NCBI GenBank assembly: GCA_905250025.1
Contig: CAJNOJ010000015.1
Span: 310,001 to 374,000, forward strand
Origin: Adineta ricciae
Lineage: Eukaryota > Rotifera > Eurotatoria > Adinetida > Adinetidae
Length of the DNA: 64,000 nucleotides
Direction: 5' to 3'
The translations under genes and the position numbers were made by a program. How positions within the stretch are numbered: the first letter of the stretch is position 1; the number at the start of each line of letters is the position of its first letter. The notes beneath the pieces were generated by a model. The model saw nothing but the letters and a program-made list of their open reading frames with translations, was not told where the DNA came from and made no database searches. Shown piece by piece: positions 63,088 to 64,000 of the stretch.

Positions 63088-63549
63088 CTAACTTGATGAT
63101 GTGTATTCGCGACGGGATGTTGTTTGCGAATATGAAGCACCTCCGCTACCACCTTGTGTGCTACCATAGCTGCTGCTAACACGGCCAGGGCCCGTAACTA
63201 AACTGCTAATTCCAGCATTGCTTGTTCCTGATCCGCTGCTGCTGATGAATGTTCGTTGGATTGTGGTTGATCGACCACCACCGCCTGAATAGGAGATGGA
63301 ACCAGCAACACCCGAACCGCCTGTAGCTCGTTCAGCTTCCATACGGCGTGCTTCTTCGACGACATGGTCAACAATTTGTTTCAAACCTTCGCGATTATTT
63401 GTTCCTTCTAATAATTCTCGGTAGGTGTTGATTTCTTTTTCTAATGATGTCTTCATGTTTGTCACTTCTTCGTATTCCTTTTGTAATTGTTCTAATTTAC
63501 GACGTAATTCTTCGATTTCAGCAGCACGTTTTTGGACAACGCGACCACC
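63088..63549 (-). CDS. second intermediate-filament gene, C-terminal part only
   Basis: One exon reads 153 codons from the N at 63550 to a stop at 63088. It covers the end of coil 2 (AAEIEELRRKLEQLQKEYEE) and the helix termination motif as SLEKEINTYRELLEG. REGLKQIVDHVVEEARRMEA follows, clearly paralogous to [18 protein letters not shown] in the neighbouring gene. The tail is Gly/Ser-rich and ends YTSSS with a stop, so this copy lacks a lamin-tail domain at this end. Coding continues without interruption to the N, and nothing beyond the N continues it, so the rest is lost at an assembly joint. Confidence 0.9.
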   Translation of the reverse strand, partial: GGRVVQKRAAEIEELRRKLEQLQKEYEEVTNMKTSLEKEINTYRELLEGTNNREGLKQIVDHVVEEARRMEAERATGGSGVAGSISYSGGGGRSTTIQRTFISSSGSGTSNAGISSLVTGPGRVSSSYGSTQGGSGGASYSQTTSRREYTSSS

Positions 63550-64000
63550 NAAACTATATGATTCGAGGAAAAAGAAGAGGCGAACAAACCGCTACCATGC
63601 AAATAAGTTCTATCGCATCGTGTTTGCGCGCGCGTTCTTATTTAGTCGACAGTGCTTGCTGTCGAGTATATGCGGGCATGAATGTAATTATATTTTTCCT
63701 TATTCGTTAGTTTGACTGCAGAAGAAGAAGAAGAAGAGGAAAAAGTAAGATCAATGTTTTACTCTCGTTCTCTCCTTGTTAGTTTACCGTCTATTAGCCT
63801 ATGATTCATCGCTAGCCCAGAAACATACCACGAATAACTTTTAAAATTGTTAGAGTAGCAACGAAGCGAGACGCGTCGGACAGAATAATTTTGCAAAAGA
63901 AAGAGAGAGACAGAGAGACATAGACAGAATTGTTACTTCTCTTTCTCGCTACACAATTGTTCGATGTGTCCGATTCGTACAAATAAATCCGCCCATGCAT
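63550..64000. other. single-N joint and unassigned sequence
   Basis: Sequence after the N at 63550 does not continue the filament reading frame on the minus strand. It contains a CGCGCGCG stretch near 63636, a GAAGAAGAAG tract and no supported gene. Confidence 0.5.

Overview
This is a compact, AT-rich animal genome segment. The genes carry many introns, mostly about 45-70 bases long, and include Wnt, metabotropic glutamate receptor, claudin-like, tetraspanin, EMC, NatB and cytoplasmic intermediate-filament genes. A 3' splice acceptor lies just upstream of many start codons, as expected for spliced-leader trans-splicing. There is also a metabolic pair of possible horizontal origin: a six-hairpin glycosidase-like protein and a Gfo/Idh/MocA oxidoreductase. 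Together these suggest a protostome, most likely a bdelloid rotifer. That assignment is inference from gene content and gene style, not from a diagnostic marker.

Layout, left to right. 0.3-4.2 kb: tetraspanin and claudin-like membrane proteins (minus). 5.5-13.8 kb: Asterix (PAT complex), axonemal dynein light chain DNALI1, the mRNA cap-methylation activator RAMAC, the sugar-metabolism pair (divergent), an unknown single-pass membrane protein and an intronless 668-residue protein. 14.9-22.7 kb: a divergent Wnt and a complete 11-exon metabotropic glutamate receptor. 23.1-29.5 kb: a dense housekeeping cluster of NDUFAF8-like twin-CX9C protein, EMC7, an orphan, LYRM2, AGPS, NAA20 and neuferricin. 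Two of its intergenic gaps are operon-like, and one gene pair overlaps by 8 bases.

30.7-38.1 kb: two neuronal calcium sensor paralogs with identical intron positions, a long coiled-coil protein, and two identical 5S rRNA genes. 39-44.6 kb: the 5' end of glutamyl-tRNA synthetase, cut at a single-N assembly joint, then a class A peptide-type GPCR and the lysosomal MFS protein MFSD8/CLN7.

45.4-59.0 kb (minus) looks like one very large intermediate-filament locus. It has a canonical head and rod, then two alternative phase-compatible 3' modules: a C2-domain terminal exon, and a roughly 1,950-residue Ser/Thr/Glu-rich multi-exon tail with 53-residue repeats. A lamin-tail domain lies at the far 3' end. 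A second intermediate-filament gene, lacking a lamin tail and cut by another N, begins at 63 kb.

Four single-N positions (39553, 44974, 46977, 63550) mark assembly joints. Two truncate genes and two are flanked by near-identical 221-227 base duplications. No transposon, CRISPR or convincing tRNA was seen. Coding coordinates below span first to last coding base; exon bounds are given in the evidence. They were read by eye from GT/AG sites with frame checks, so errors of a few bases are possible.
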